32,329 nt of DNA from contig CAJTDX010000035.1 in the NCBI GenBank assembly GCA_910575155.1, forward strand, positions 1 to 32,329, given 5' to 3'. The notes under the pieces were generated by a model. That model did no database searches, had not been told where the DNA came from, and saw only the letters and a list, made by a program, of their open reading frames with translations. The DNA comes from Lachnospiraceae bacterium. Lineage in GTDB: Bacteria > Bacillota > Clostridia > Lachnospirales > Lachnospiraceae. Each line of letters opens with the position of its first letter. The first letter of the stretch is position 1. Both the position numbers and the translations under genes were made by a program. Of this stretch, positions 21,282-29,945 are shown piece after piece.

Positions 21282-22100
21282 TTATTGCAGCAGCCACCTT
21301 TCAAAATCCGGCTCTGAAAGACGGGATAATCCATCCAGCAGGGCGGTCTTCGCACTTCCATAGCCGCCGGCTGTTCCCGCCTGCTCCAGCGCAAACGCCA
21401 TCCCCAAAGAAGCTGCCGACGCTGCCAGGATATATGTCTGCTGCTGATTCTGTCCGGCTGCCACACTGCTACAGGCGCCTGTCACTGCTCCCACAAGACA
21501 TCCGCTTCCTGCGATATTGTACCGGGTTCTTTCCTGTACAATGCACGGTTTTAACAGCTCCCGCTGCTTGTCATCCCATAAAATACAGTCTGCCTTTCCT
21601 GTCACAAAATACACTCTGCCTTCGGGAATCTGTAAAGACAATTCCCGCATTTCTATGGCGTCGACCCCCTCTCTTGTACACTGGTTTCGCTGGATACTGT
21701 ACAGTTCAGAGCGGTTGCCTTTTACAATTCCGTTCCAGGGCAGGGCAAGAAGTTTCTGTACCTCCTGCAGGCGAAAGCCGGAAGCCCCGCATCCCACCGG
21801 GTCCAATACCAGCGGCTTGCCAAATTCTGCCGCGCATCTTAATAACTGCCCGGCAGCCTCTGTTTTCTCCTGGTTCAATTGTCCCAGATTTACCACGCTG
21901 GCATCTGACTGCTCCGTAATTTCGCGTAGTTCCCGAACGTCCACTGCCATCAGGGGACGCGCTCCCAAAGCGGAAAGGCCGTCCGCGCACAGAGCCGCGG
22001 ATACTGTATTCGGCAGCATATGTACCAGAGGTTTCCGTTCTCTTATATCCCGGAACACCTGTGCAATCTGCGCCGCTGTCTGTTCCCTTGCACCGTTCAC
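21282..22100 (-). CDS. thiM: Hydroxyethylthiazole kinase
   Basis: This 272-residue ribokinase-like enzyme phosphorylates salvaged 4-methyl-5-(2-hydroxyethyl)thiazole. Characteristic segments are KPLVHMLPNTVSAALCADGLSALGA (about 18-42), PLVLDPVGCGASGFR (about 95-109), VKGNRSEL (about 125-132) and the anion-hole-like NIAGSGCLVGAVTGA (about 194-208). The start codon is GTG and overlaps the thiW stop in a GTGA, so translation is coupled to the thiazole transporter. That matches the job of trapping the imported thiazole. Confidence 0.95.
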   Translation of the reverse strand: MNGAREQTAAQIAQVFRDIRERKPLVHMLPNTVSAALCADGLSALGARPLMAVDVRELREITEQSDASVVNLGQLNQEKTEAAGQLLRCAAEFGKPLVLDPVGCGASGFRLQEVQKLLALPWNGIVKGNRSELYSIQRNQCTREGVDAIEMRELSLQIPEGRVYFVTGKADCILWDDKQRELLKPCIVQERTRYNIAGSGCLVGAVTGACSSVAAGQNQQQTYILAASAASLGMAFALEQAGTAGGYGSAKTALLDGLSRLSEPDFERWLLQ

Positions 22101-22636
22101 AGCCGCTGCTCTCTTCCGGCGGCAGACGGATCTTCCAGCATACTTCTGAGATAATGAAACACGCCTGATTTATACAGGATACCAAGAAGTACAGCCGCCA
22201 ATATGCAGCCTCCGGTGGAACTGATCAAAAAGGGCACGACATAGGTAAACAGCGCCGCCTCCTGATTTCCCATCAACAGCAGTGCGAACGGATAACACAA
22301 CATGCCTCCCAGAATTCCTGTGCCCATCAATTCCCCGGCAAAAGCTGTCCACAATTTCTTAGAGCAGCGATACAAGACAGCGCCCAGAAAAGCGCCCGCC
22401 ATACTTCCTGGAAATGCCAGAAGACTTCCGGTTCCTAAAAGATTACGAATCAGCGACGTGGAAAAGGCGAACCCCAGCGCATATCCCGGCCCTAAAAATA
22501 CGCCGGAAAGCACATTGAGCAAATGCTGTATAGGAAAACATTTAGAAGCCCCCACCGGAATGTAACATGCAGACAGACACACACCCAGGGCAGTCATCAT
22601 ACCTGCCAACGCCAGTTTTTTTACATTGAATCTCAT
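22097..22636 (-). CDS. thiW: ThiW, S-component of a thiazole ECF-type transporter
   Basis: This 179-residue integral membrane protein has about five to six hydrophobic segments. The ThiW hallmark is ACYIPVGASKCFPIQHLLNVLSGVFLGPGYA (about 23-53). ThiW proteins are substrate-binding components thought to import hydroxyethylthiazole with a shared energising module. No EcfA/EcfT genes are in the window, so it probably uses a global module encoded elsewhere. It precedes thiM with a 4-bp overlap and follows thiC by 34 bp. Confidence 0.93.
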   Translation of the reverse strand: MRFNVKKLALAGMMTALGVCLSACYIPVGASKCFPIQHLLNVLSGVFLGPGYALGFAFSTSLIRNLLGTGSLLAFPGSMAGAFLGAVLYRCSKKLWTAFAGELMGTGILGGMLCYPFALLLMGNQEAALFTYVVPFLISSTGGCILAAVLLGILYKSGVFHYLRSMLEDPSAAGREQRL

Positions 22637-22670
22637 GAATTTCCTCCTTACTTTGCAAAACTCTGATTAC

Positions 22671-23975
22671 TTATAAAATGTCAATATATGCTCCGGACAA
22701 TGCTTTGTTCATGCTGCGCACCGCGCAGAATTTCCCGCACATGGAACAGGTATCGTCATGCTCCGGTTTTCTGTCATTACGAATCTTTCTGGCTGTTTGC
22801 GGATCTATGGCGCATTCCCACTGCGCCTCCCAGTCGAGACTTCGCCGCGCCTCTGCCATCTGATCGTCTATCTCCCGCGCTCCCCGCACGCCCTTGGCAA
22901 GATCCGCCGCATGCGCCGCGATCTTAGCGGCAATAATTCCCTGTTTTACGTCCTCCACATTGGGCAGCGCCAAATGTTCGGCAGGCGTCACATAACACAG
23001 AAATGCCGCCCCATTCTGAGCTGCTATGGCTCCGCCGATTGCCGAGGTAATGTGGTCATAGCCCGGCGCAATATCTGTCACTATCGGCCCCAGTACATAA
23101 AACGGCGCTCCCATACAAATGGTCTGCTGCAGTTTCATGTTCGCTGCAATCTGATCCATAGGCATATGCCCCGGTCCTTCCACCATTACCTGCACATCCC
23201 GCTCCCAGGCACGTCTGGTCAGCTCTCCCAGCCGTACAAGCTCTTCAATCTGGCATACGTCAGATCCGTCTGCAAGACATCCCGGACGGCAGGCGTCTCC
23301 CAGAGAAATGGTCACATCATATTCCCGGCAGATTTCCAGGATTTCATCATAATACTCATAGAATGGGTTTTCTTCTCCCGTCATGCTCATCCAGGCAAAT
23401 ACCAGCGAACCGCCCCGGGACACAATATTCATTTTCCGTTTGTGCTTTTTAATCTGCTCAATGGTCTTTCTGGTAATTCCGCAGTGGAGGGTAACAAAAT
23501 CCACACCGTCTTCTGCGTGAAGGCGCACCACATCCATAAAGTCTCTGGCTGTCAAATCGGCAAGATCCCGCTGGTAATGAATCACAGAATCATATACCGG
23601 AACCGTTCCAATCATCGCCGGACACTCGGAAGTAAGTTTCCTGCGAAAGGGTATGGTATCTCCATGGGAAGACAGATCCATAATCGCGTGTACCCCCATA
23701 TTTACAGCCTCCATGACTTTCTGCATTTCCGTGTCATAATTTTTACAGTCTCTGGACACGCCAAGATTGACATTAATCTTTGTTTTGAGCATGGAGCCTA
23801 TCCCTTCCGGCTCAATACAGGCGTGCTTCCTGTTGGCGCAAATAACCGCCTTTCCTTCCGCCACCAGAGGCATAAGTTCCTCCACCGTCATCCGCTCCTT
23901 AACAGCCACTTTTTTTAGTTCCGCTGTTGCAATCCCTTTGCGGGCCGCTTCCATCTGCGTTGCATATTCTCTCAT
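22671..23975 (-). CDS. thiC: Phosphomethylpyrimidine synthase (radical SAM)
   Basis: 434 residues from the second ATG. AAGGAG is spaced better for this than for the ATG three bases earlier. ThiC converts AIR into HMP-P by radical chemistry. Visible signatures are [17 protein letters not shown] (about 67-83), HGDTIPFRR (about 104-113), [13 protein letters not shown] (about 158-170), [10 protein letters not shown] (about 243-252), EGPGHMP (about 277-283) and the C-terminal cluster-binding CSMCGKFC (about 410-418). It has the short clostridial length without the N-terminal extension of proteobacterial ThiC. First gene of the riboswitch-controlled operon. Confidence 0.97.
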   Translation of the reverse strand: MREYATQMEAARKGIATAELKKVAVKERMTVEELMPLVAEGKAVICANRKHACIEPEGIGSMLKTKINVNLGVSRDCKNYDTEMQKVMEAVNMGVHAIMDLSSHGDTIPFRRKLTSECPAMIGTVPVYDSVIHYQRDLADLTARDFMDVVRLHAEDGVDFVTLHCGITRKTIEQIKKHKRKMNIVSRGGSLVFAWMSMTGEENPFYEYYDEILEICREYDVTISLGDACRPGCLADGSDVCQIEELVRLGELTRRAWERDVQVMVEGPGHMPMDQIAANMKLQQTICMGAPFYVLGPIVTDIAPGYDHITSAIGGAIAAQNGAAFLCYVTPAEHLALPNVEDVKQGIIAAKIAAHAADLAKGVRGAREIDDQMAEARRSLDWEAQWECAIDPQTARKIRNDRKPEHDDTCSMCGKFCAVRSMNKALSGAYIDIL

Positions 23976-24044
23976 CATCTTCTCCTTTTTGCTCGGGACC
24001 CAGGCAGCTCATCCAGAACGCAGAAGCGTATATTATCTTCAAAT

Positions 24045-24156
24045 TATAATTATAAAAACAACGAATCCTGCTCTGCAGGATTCTCCGCCTGCGGCGGGTC
24101 GCTTTAGCGGCATATTTCTTTTCCGCCGCAGTGCGATCATTGTTTTTTATTTTATA
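24045..24156. repeat. Hairpin-rich segment in the thiC leader, possible small palindromic element
   Basis: The segment contains GAATCCTGC (24063-24071) with its exact complement (24075-24083), a CTGCGGCGG ... CCGCCGCAG pair further in, and a CGCTTTAGCG hairpin between those two. The ends resemble an inverted repeat (ATAAAAACAA near 24052, TTGTTTTTTAT near 24140). It sits between the riboswitch terminator and thiC. It could be a MITE-like intergenic repeat or an additional regulatory structure. Confidence 0.5.
24053..24083 (-). terminator. Second terminator-like hairpin in the thiC leader
   Basis: Read on the minus strand, GAATCCTGC-AGA-GCAGGATTC is followed by GTTGTTTTTAT, which has the form of an intrinsic terminator. 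It lies downstream of the riboswitch terminator and about 80 bp upstream of thiC, so operon transcripts must pass it. Whether it attenuates is unknown. Confidence 0.45.
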
Positions 24157-24180
24157 GGGAATCCGAAGGAATTTCCTAAT

Positions 24181-24214
24181 AAAATAAAAAAAGACGCTGT
24201 TACGACAGCGTCTT
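24181..24214 (-). terminator. Riboswitch expression-platform terminator
   Basis: On the minus strand AAGACGCTGT-CGTA-ACAGCGTCTT is followed directly by a T-rich run (A-rich 24181-24190 on the plus strand). It is a strong intrinsic terminator about 30 nt after the TPP aptamer, as expected for transcriptional control by thiamine pyrophosphate. Confidence 0.85.
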
Positions 24215-24242
24215 CTTCTATAATCAATATCATCTATATCCG

Positions 24243-24327
24243 TTCCGCTCCCTACGACAGTATTAACTGACAGGTTCAAAGAGTCAGGTTTTAACCTTCT
24301 CAACTGCTATGCAGTCCCTCTGCGACC
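24243..24327 (-). promoter_or_regulatory. TPP riboswitch (THI element)
   Basis: The minus strand shows the conserved TPP aptamer blocks in order: GCAGAGGGACTGC (P1/P2 side), TTGAGA after the P3 arm, ACTCTTTGAACCTGTCAGTTA (the CUUUGAACCUG core) and ATACTGTCGTAGGGAGC closing P4/P1. Binding of thiamine pyrophosphate would favour the terminator at 24181-24214 and shut off thiC and the genes behind it. Confidence 0.93.
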
Positions 24328-24372
24328 ATTATATTTTTATACTTCTGATTTACATCATCAGATGTGCTTACT

Positions 24373-24401
24373 ATCATAGCGTATTTTATACCGTTTGTCA
24401 A
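24373..24401 (-). promoter_or_regulatory. Promoter of the thi operon
   Basis: On the minus strand the perfect -35 TTGACA (24401-24396), a 17-bp spacer and the -10 TATGAT (24378-24373) predict a start near 24366, about 40 nt before the aptamer. Confidence 0.8.
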
Positions 24402-24476
24402 TCATACAATGTGCAAAAATCCGGAAACTCTGTAATAAATACATATGCGCATTGAAAACTTTTCACCTTGTTTTCA

Positions 24477-25262
24477 TTAATCTGCTCCCTCTCCCTTTAG
24501 AATCTTCTCAATTTCCACCAACAGCTTATCCTTCACCGCCGGTTTCAGAAAATATCCTGCCGGTTTCAGCTTCAGCACGGCTTCAATATTGGCCCTGTCG
24601 TTGACTGCTGTCAAAAACACAACCGGAATATCCTTCATATCATCATCCGCGCGTATCATTTCAAGGGTCATTCTTCCGTCACAGACCGGCATTTCATAAT
24701 CCAGCAGAATCAGATCCGGCCGTTTTTTGCCAATGGACGTCATAGCCTGCGCGCCGGAGATGGCGATCGCAACGTCATAATGGTCTTCCAACATTACTTT
24801 CATGGTCCGAAGCGTGGTTCCATTATCGTCAACAACCAGAATCCGCTTCTTACCAAATGTACCTTTCCTCTCCTCTGCCGCTTCCTGTTCCACCTTTTGC
24901 TTATCTACGCCAAGTCTGCGGCAGACAGCGTCCATGATCACGGTATTCTCCACCGGACGAATCAGGTTTTCAAACTGCCCTTCTTCATAATATTTAAAAA
25001 ATGTGCTGCTCTCTTCCTTCGTACCAATGGTCAAAACCGGAATCTGGGAATATTTATCACTAATCATAAAAAACATGGACGTGTCAATATCATAGGCGCC
25101 TATCAGACTGATTAAAATCAAATCAGGATTTACAATTTTTAACATCCCCTCCAAAACACCGGCATTTTCAGAACATAATTGTACATGAAAAAACTGCGAC
25201 AGAAACGTATTCGTCTCTTTCATTACCGTATTCAGCTTTCCTATCAGTAAAATCTTTCTCAT
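24477..25262 (-). CDS. Response regulator with a degenerate and an intact receiver domain
   Basis: This 261-residue protein has no DNA-binding or enzymatic output. Residues 140-256 form a normal receiver: D145/D146 (VVDDN), phospho-acceptor D188 (LLDYEMP), the T of FLTA at 218 and K240 (FLKPA). Residues 1-118 look like a second receiver fold that has lost its chemistry: IGK in place of the acidic pair, ISL where the Asp should be, and RPV instead of KP. It follows the hybrid kinase gene by 14 bp, so it is likely a phosphoacceptor or competitor for that kinase's Hpt domain. With no output domain it may act by protein-protein contact. Confidence 0.85.
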   Translation of the reverse strand: MRKILLIGKLNTVMKETNTFLSQFFHVQLCSENAGVLEGMLKIVNPDLILISLIGAYDIDTSMFFMISDKYSQIPVLTIGTKEESSTFFKYYEEGQFENLIRPVENTVIMDAVCRRLGVDKQKVEQEAAEERKGTFGKKRILVVDDNGTTLRTMKVMLEDHYDVAIAISGAQAMTSIGKKRPDLILLDYEMPVCDGRMTLEMIRADDDMKDIPVVFLTAVNDRANIEAVLKLKPAGYFLKPAVKDKLLVEIEKILKGEGAD

Positions 25263-25276
25263 CTTTCATCCTCCAA

Positions 25277-28200
25277 TCACTGATTGATCTCCTCCATCTG
25301 TCCAATCAGCAAATCCGCAATCCGGTCTGCTTCCTCAGAATCTAAATTTGTAACCGCTTCCATAAGTTTTTCAATATTCTGATTCATTTCCTCCGGATAT
25401 TCATACGCACGCAATTGCCCCGTCAACTGGTCCGCCTGGTCAATGTCCAGCTCCTGCATACTGATACGCACCATTTCCACCAGCGCCTGTATCACAGAAT
25501 AATCCGACACTTTTTCTTTTATTGCAGTCCCTATACCAAAAACACCCTGCAGTTTTTCCTGATAACTGCGCCATTCTTCCAAAAACGATGGTGTGATGGA
25601 TATGATCGTTTCTATTTTACCACTTTTTGCCGCATATTCCAATATCTTTGCCACACCAGATAGCGGCATAATTCCCACAGTCGCCGCAAGACTCTTCATA
25701 GCATGTACCTGGATTCTGTACTGATCAAGTTTTTCCGGCTCTGTGATCTGCGCATAGGACTGTTCCAGATGATTTGCAGACGCATTAATCTGATCATAAA
25801 ATTCTTTCACCGTATATTCTAACAATTCCCTGTCCGGCAGATGCATCCAGGCATACTGCCAGTCCAGTCCATCCACCTGAGGAAGCTCTTCCAGAAAATC
25901 ATCTGAACTTTTCGCCTGCTGCAACGCTTCCTGCTGTTCACTGACAGCCATTTCCTGCAGCAATTCCTCCGGCAGCATCGTTTGTATCATATGCTCCAGT
26001 TTTTCCGGAACAATCGGTTTTGAGAGGAACTCGTCAAAGCCTTCTGACAAATATTTCTCTTTCGCCCCCGATACGGCATTTGCCGTCAATACAACAATGG
26101 GCGTATCCTGGCATGGAAAATCAGACAGTTCTTTGATATGGTGCAGCGTTTCCACCCCGTCCATCTCAGGCATCATATGATCCAGGAAAATCAGGTCATA
26201 ATAATTGTTCTGCACCAGTTCCAGGCATTCCCTCCCCCCTTCTGCCTCTGTAACCTGAATCTGCGTATCTTTCAGAAGGTTGCGGAATACTTTGCGGTTT
26301 ACCGCATTGTCATCCACCACCAGCACTTTTGCATCCGGCGCACAGAATCTGGTGCCATAAGTGTAATCTTCTGCCATCTGATGAACTCTGGCTTCAAAGT
26401 CTCCAATCGGCGTATGATCCACAATTTTCTGTTCCAGTTCAAAGTAAAATTTAGAGCCTTTTCCATAAACGCTCTCTGCTTTCAGTTTGCTGCCCAGCAG
26501 AGTGAGAAGCTGAATCGTAATACTCATGCCAAGCCCAGTTCCCTCAATATTGCGGTTTCTGTCCTCTTCAATCCGTTCAAACTCTGCAGACAGTTTGGGC
26601 AGATCTTCTTCTTTAATTCCAATCCCCGTGTCTTCCACTTCAAACCGGAGTACCGCGGTATCTCCCGCTTCCCTGCTCTGAATCCGCAGCCACACCTTCC
26701 CCTCATGGGTATATTTTACGGCATTGGTCAAAATATTGGTCAGTACCTGACGGATACGCACATCGTCTCCATAAAGCCGGGATGGTATTGTCCGCTCCGT
26801 CTCCACATGAAATTCAATATTTTTATCTTTTGCCCGCTGCGAAGTCATGTTGGCCAGATCATAAATGAGGCTGCTCACATCGTACTCTACGGGTATAATC
26901 TCCATTTTGCCGGAATCTATCTTCGAAAAATCCAGGATATCATTAATCAATGACAAAAGCGTCTGCCCGGCCATATAAATATCCATGGCATATTCCCTGA
27001 TGACTGGTTCTTTTGATTCCCGCAGAATCATTTCGTCCATTCCCAGCACCGCATTAATCGGCGTACGGATCTCATGAGACATATTTGCCAGAAATCTTCC
27101 TTTCGCCTCATTGGCTGCCAGCGCTTCCTGTCTTGCCACATCTGCATCATGTTTCGCCTGAACAAGCTGGGTATTCTGCTGTTTGGCCACCTTAACCTGT
27201 TCCTTTAGCAGTTGAGCGTTTTCCTCTGCATTCACCCGGTATTCTTTGGACAGACGCAAGGTATGCATGATGGCCATGATGGTGCTGAACAGCGCCATAC
27301 TGTACTGTCCGGCCGCATTGCCCCGGCTGTGATGAAAAAACCAATTTATAATCACATTGGCAATTCCTCCTGACAGCAAGACCACCACGCCAATCACCGG
27401 AAGCACGGTCTGGTAACTTTTATTTTTATAATCATAATGTATGAGGCTCACAATTGCCGTCACGCACACTGCGCCGACAGCAGCGGCAGATACATTCATC
27501 ATATCTTCCAGAGTTCTGATCCCCATTAGCTGCAGAAAAATCTGCACGACTGCATTGGCGCATACACACCACAAAAGTACTGTAAAACGGCGTGGATATA
27601 CCGTATGTAAATTGCGGTCAAAATACAGTGCAAGCAGTATAGGCATCAACAATACCAGATATTCCTGCATCTCATAGGCTTCCTGCACATTATAAAAAAT
27701 ACTCAGAGTGTCTGTACTGATAAAGCAGTATATTCCGGATGCAAATCCCGCCAGCCCCAAAAACAGTTCTCCACGGGCCGGCTGGCGCGTATACACCCTG
27801 ATCAGCGCAAGCACAAACGTGATAATTGACATAAGCATAATCAGCAGGCAGCAGCCAATATCTGCAATATTATTGCCGACAACTCCGATAACCACCATAT
27901 CCCGTGTCTCAACTTTGACCTCTGCAAGAGACGCCGCCGCATTCATCCGGGAAGAAGTCTGCACAATCCACAATTCCCCTTCGGAAAAAGATTTCGGAAT
28001 ATTTACAAAATTATCATTCTTTCCGGACATTCCCTCACCAGGCTCAAATTGATATACAAGTTCTTCCTTCAGAAATACATATACGTTTGTATCTACCGAA
28101 GAAAAATTTATGGTCAGCCCTTCATATTCTTCAAAAAGTATGTTTTTAAACACCACTACTTCATCTGTACCGCTCTCCCCTTCATAAGGCAGGGTAACGC

Positions 28201-28450
28201 TCTGGCCGTCTCCATGTTCCTCTGCAGTTCTTACCAGACTTTGCAGTTTATCATAATCCTGCAGTTCTGACTGTGCGATCTCCTGGTTATTCAGTGTAAT
28301 TTTCGTCCAGCCTTCACTCATATAGTACTCAATCTGATCCGGCAGTAAAGACATTTCCTCTCCTTTTTGCTGATACTGAAACAATGCAATTATCATAAAA
28401 ATAAGAATAAACAGAATTAAAATCCCTGCTAATTTTCGTAAATTTTTCAT
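25277..28450 (-). CDS. Hybrid sensor histidine kinase with 7TM region, receiver and Hpt domains
   Basis: 1057 residues from the ATG at 28450, which has TGGAG upstream; a longer frame to 28555 overlaps the preceding kinase gene and is rejected. Order: TM (about 8-26), extracytoplasmic domain (about 30-185, 7TMR-DISM-like), a run of about seven membrane segments (about 186-400), a coiled coil (about 403-450), HisKA with H459 (MSHEIRTP), HATPase with NAVKYT near 576 and the GTGLGM box near 637, a receiver with D757 and K811, and an Hpt domain with H916 (HAMKSLAATVG). It is a phosphorelay kinase of BarA/ArcB layout. The signal is unknown. It is third in the operon that starts at 30631. Confidence 0.9.
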   Translation of the reverse strand: MKNLRKLAGILILFILIFMIIALFQYQQKGEEMSLLPDQIEYYMSEGWTKITLNNQEIAQSELQDYDKLQSLVRTAEEHGDGQSVTLPYEGESGTDEVVVFKNILFEEYEGLTINFSSVDTNVYVFLKEELVYQFEPGEGMSGKNDNFVNIPKSFSEGELWIVQTSSRMNAAASLAEVKVETRDMVVIGVVGNNIADIGCCLLIMLMSIITFVLALIRVYTRQPARGELFLGLAGFASGIYCFISTDTLSIFYNVQEAYEMQEYLVLLMPILLALYFDRNLHTVYPRRFTVLLWCVCANAVVQIFLQLMGIRTLEDMMNVSAAAVGAVCVTAIVSLIHYDYKNKSYQTVLPVIGVVVLLSGGIANVIINWFFHHSRGNAAGQYSMALFSTIMAIMHTLRLSKEYRVNAEENAQLLKEQVKVAKQQNTQLVQAKHDADVARQEALAANEAKGRFLANMSHEIRTPINAVLGMDEMILRESKEPVIREYAMDIYMAGQTLLSLINDILDFSKIDSGKMEIIPVEYDVSSLIYDLANMTSQRAKDKNIEFHVETERTIPSRLYGDDVRIRQVLTNILTNAVKYTHEGKVWLRIQSREAGDTAVLRFEVEDTGIGIKEEDLPKLSAEFERIEEDRNRNIEGTGLGMSITIQLLTLLGSKLKAESVYGKGSKFYFELEQKIVDHTPIGDFEARVHQMAEDYTYGTRFCAPDAKVLVVDDNAVNRKVFRNLLKDTQIQVTEAEGGRECLELVQNNYYDLIFLDHMMPEMDGVETLHHIKELSDFPCQDTPIVVLTANAVSGAKEKYLSEGFDEFLSKPIVPEKLEHMIQTMLPEELLQEMAVSEQQEALQQAKSSDDFLEELPQVDGLDWQYAWMHLPDRELLEYTVKEFYDQINASANHLEQSYAQITEPEKLDQYRIQVHAMKSLAATVGIMPLSGVAKILEYAAKSGKIETIISITPSFLEEWRSYQEKLQGVFGIGTAIKEKVSDYSVIQALVEMVRISMQELDIDQADQLTGQLRAYEYPEEMNQNIEKLMEAVTNLDSEEADRIADLLIGQMEEINQ

Positions 28451-28475
28451 TTGTTCTCCATTCTCATTACATACA

Positions 28476-29945
28476 TTATAAAACATCTTCCATTTGACAG
28501 AACTCTGGTTCAAAGATAAAAGAAAATGTGGTGTGATCCTGTCCGTTGCTTTCACACGCTATTGCGATATTATGGCGTTCAGCAATCTGTCTGGCAATGG
28601 GAAGCCCCAGGCCGCTGCCGCTTTTGTTCTGTTCAGAACGTCCTTTGTAAAACCGGTCAAACACATGAAGAATGTCTTCCGGCAGAATCCCTGCTCCGCA
28701 GTCAGTTACAGAAATCTGATACTTTTTTTGTCTTTGGCAGATTTTAACCGTCACCCTGCAGCCGGACGGTGAAAATTTTACTGCGTTGTCGAGTATGATC
28801 ACAAACATCTGCCGCAGCCTTCCATAATCTCCCTGAAAAGAAATGCTTCCGATTTCATTTTCCAATTGAATCTCAACCTGTTTTTGCTGCGCAATCTGGC
28901 GCAGTGAGCGAATCGCCTCTTTTATAATATCCGTAAGATTTAATTCCGTCTTATAAATTTTAAAATCTGTATTCTGAAGCCTTGAAAGTTCCAGTAAATC
29001 ATTGATCAGACGCTGAAGCTGCGTGGTGTCTGCACTCATCTGGCGAACATATTCCTGTATTTCATCCGGATCCGTTATCATTCCCTGTTCAAGAACCTCC
29101 AGAGAACCTTTGATCACTGTCACAGGCGTACGAAGCTCATGAGATATATTTGAAACAAAGTCCCGCCTCATTTTGTCCAGCCGTTCCCGTTCTTCTTCTA
29201 CCTCTGACAACTGCGCAAATAATTGATCCATATTACCTGCTAGAAAACCGATTTCATCGTTTTGGTTCACTCCTGTCCGCGCAGAATAATCGCCTCTCAT
29301 TACTTTTTCCGCCGCTGCTTTCATACTTTTTAACGGCTCTATAAAACGGCGAACCAATAACACAGAAAGAAAAAACGCAAGCAAAAGCGCTGTAAAAAAG
29401 CAAAGCGCAAGTATCAGCATTCCCTCACGCTGCGCGCTGTTGATCCCTGTAACCGGACTGTGCAGAAGAAGCGCCTGCGTGACGGTTCCTTCCGTATCAT
29501 AAATGGGCGCTCCCACGGTAATGGAAGGCGCGTCAAGTACCGGGGTAAATTCCCTGTTTGACACCACATTTCCTTCAAATACCTGTTTGATTAAATCTTC
29601 TGCTCCCGGAGGCAGTTCCCCATAAGACAGGGAGGTATGCTTCCGGCACGTCTGGATTGTCCGGGCATTTTCATCCGCCAGCCACACCTCGCTCATTGCA
29701 ATGTCGTCTAAAAACCGCAGATAAGCGCCGTAACCTCCCGACATGCCCCTTCCCCTGTTTTTTTGCCGGGAAAGCTGTGAAAGGGTTTCGGCAATGGAAA
29801 CAGCTCTTGCTTTTAATTGCTTTTCATGCAGTCCGGCTGTGTGCCAGGTAAATAATGACCAGAACAATACGCCTGCAATCACAGAAAAAGACAACAACGC
29901 TGCCGAAAAATATCCCATCAGACGATAAGTCATCTTATATTTCAT
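28476..29945 (-). CDS. HAMP-domain sensor histidine kinase
   Basis: This 489-residue membrane kinase has TM1 (about 13-33), an extracytoplasmic sensor (about 34-173), TM2 (about 176-199), HAMP (about 200-250), HisKA with H269 in ISHELRTPVTVIKG, and an HATPase domain with N-box ILDNAVKFSPSG, DCGAGI and GSGLGLPIA. It is a typical PhoR/ResE-class partner of an OmpR regulator. Its ATG overlaps the regulator's stop codon in ATGA (29942-29945), indicating translational coupling. It is followed after 25 bp by the hybrid kinase. Confidence 0.93.
   Translation of the reverse strand: MKYKMTYRLMGYFSAALLSFSVIAGVLFWSLFTWHTAGLHEKQLKARAVSIAETLSQLSRQKNRGRGMSGGYGAYLRFLDDIAMSEVWLADENARTIQTCRKHTSLSYGELPPGAEDLIKQVFEGNVVSNREFTPVLDAPSITVGAPIYDTEGTVTQALLLHSPVTGINSAQREGMLILALCFFTALLLAFFLSVLLVRRFIEPLKSMKAAAEKVMRGDYSARTGVNQNDEIGFLAGNMDQLFAQLSEVEEERERLDKMRRDFVSNISHELRTPVTVIKGSLEVLEQGMITDPDEIQEYVRQMSADTTQLQRLINDLLELSRLQNTDFKIYKTELNLTDIIKEAIRSLRQIAQQKQVEIQLENEIGSISFQGDYGRLRQMFVIILDNAVKFSPSGCRVTVKICQRQKKYQISVTDCGAGILPEDILHVFDRFYKGRSEQNKSGSGLGLPIARQIAERHNIAIACESNGQDHTTFSFIFEPEFCQMEDVL

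Noticed and set aside
22758-23918. 386-residue open frame on the plus strand
   Set aside because: It lies entirely antisense to thiC, whose motifs are unmistakable. It has no ribosome site and an odd His/Arg-rich composition.
26138-26953. 271-residue plus-strand frame
   Set aside because: Antisense shadow of the hybrid kinase gene, with no ribosome site or recognisable domain.
28450-28555. 35-residue N-terminal extension of the hybrid kinase
   Set aside because: It overlaps the 3' end of the upstream kinase gene. The ATG at 28450 has a ribosome site and starts directly before the membrane segment.
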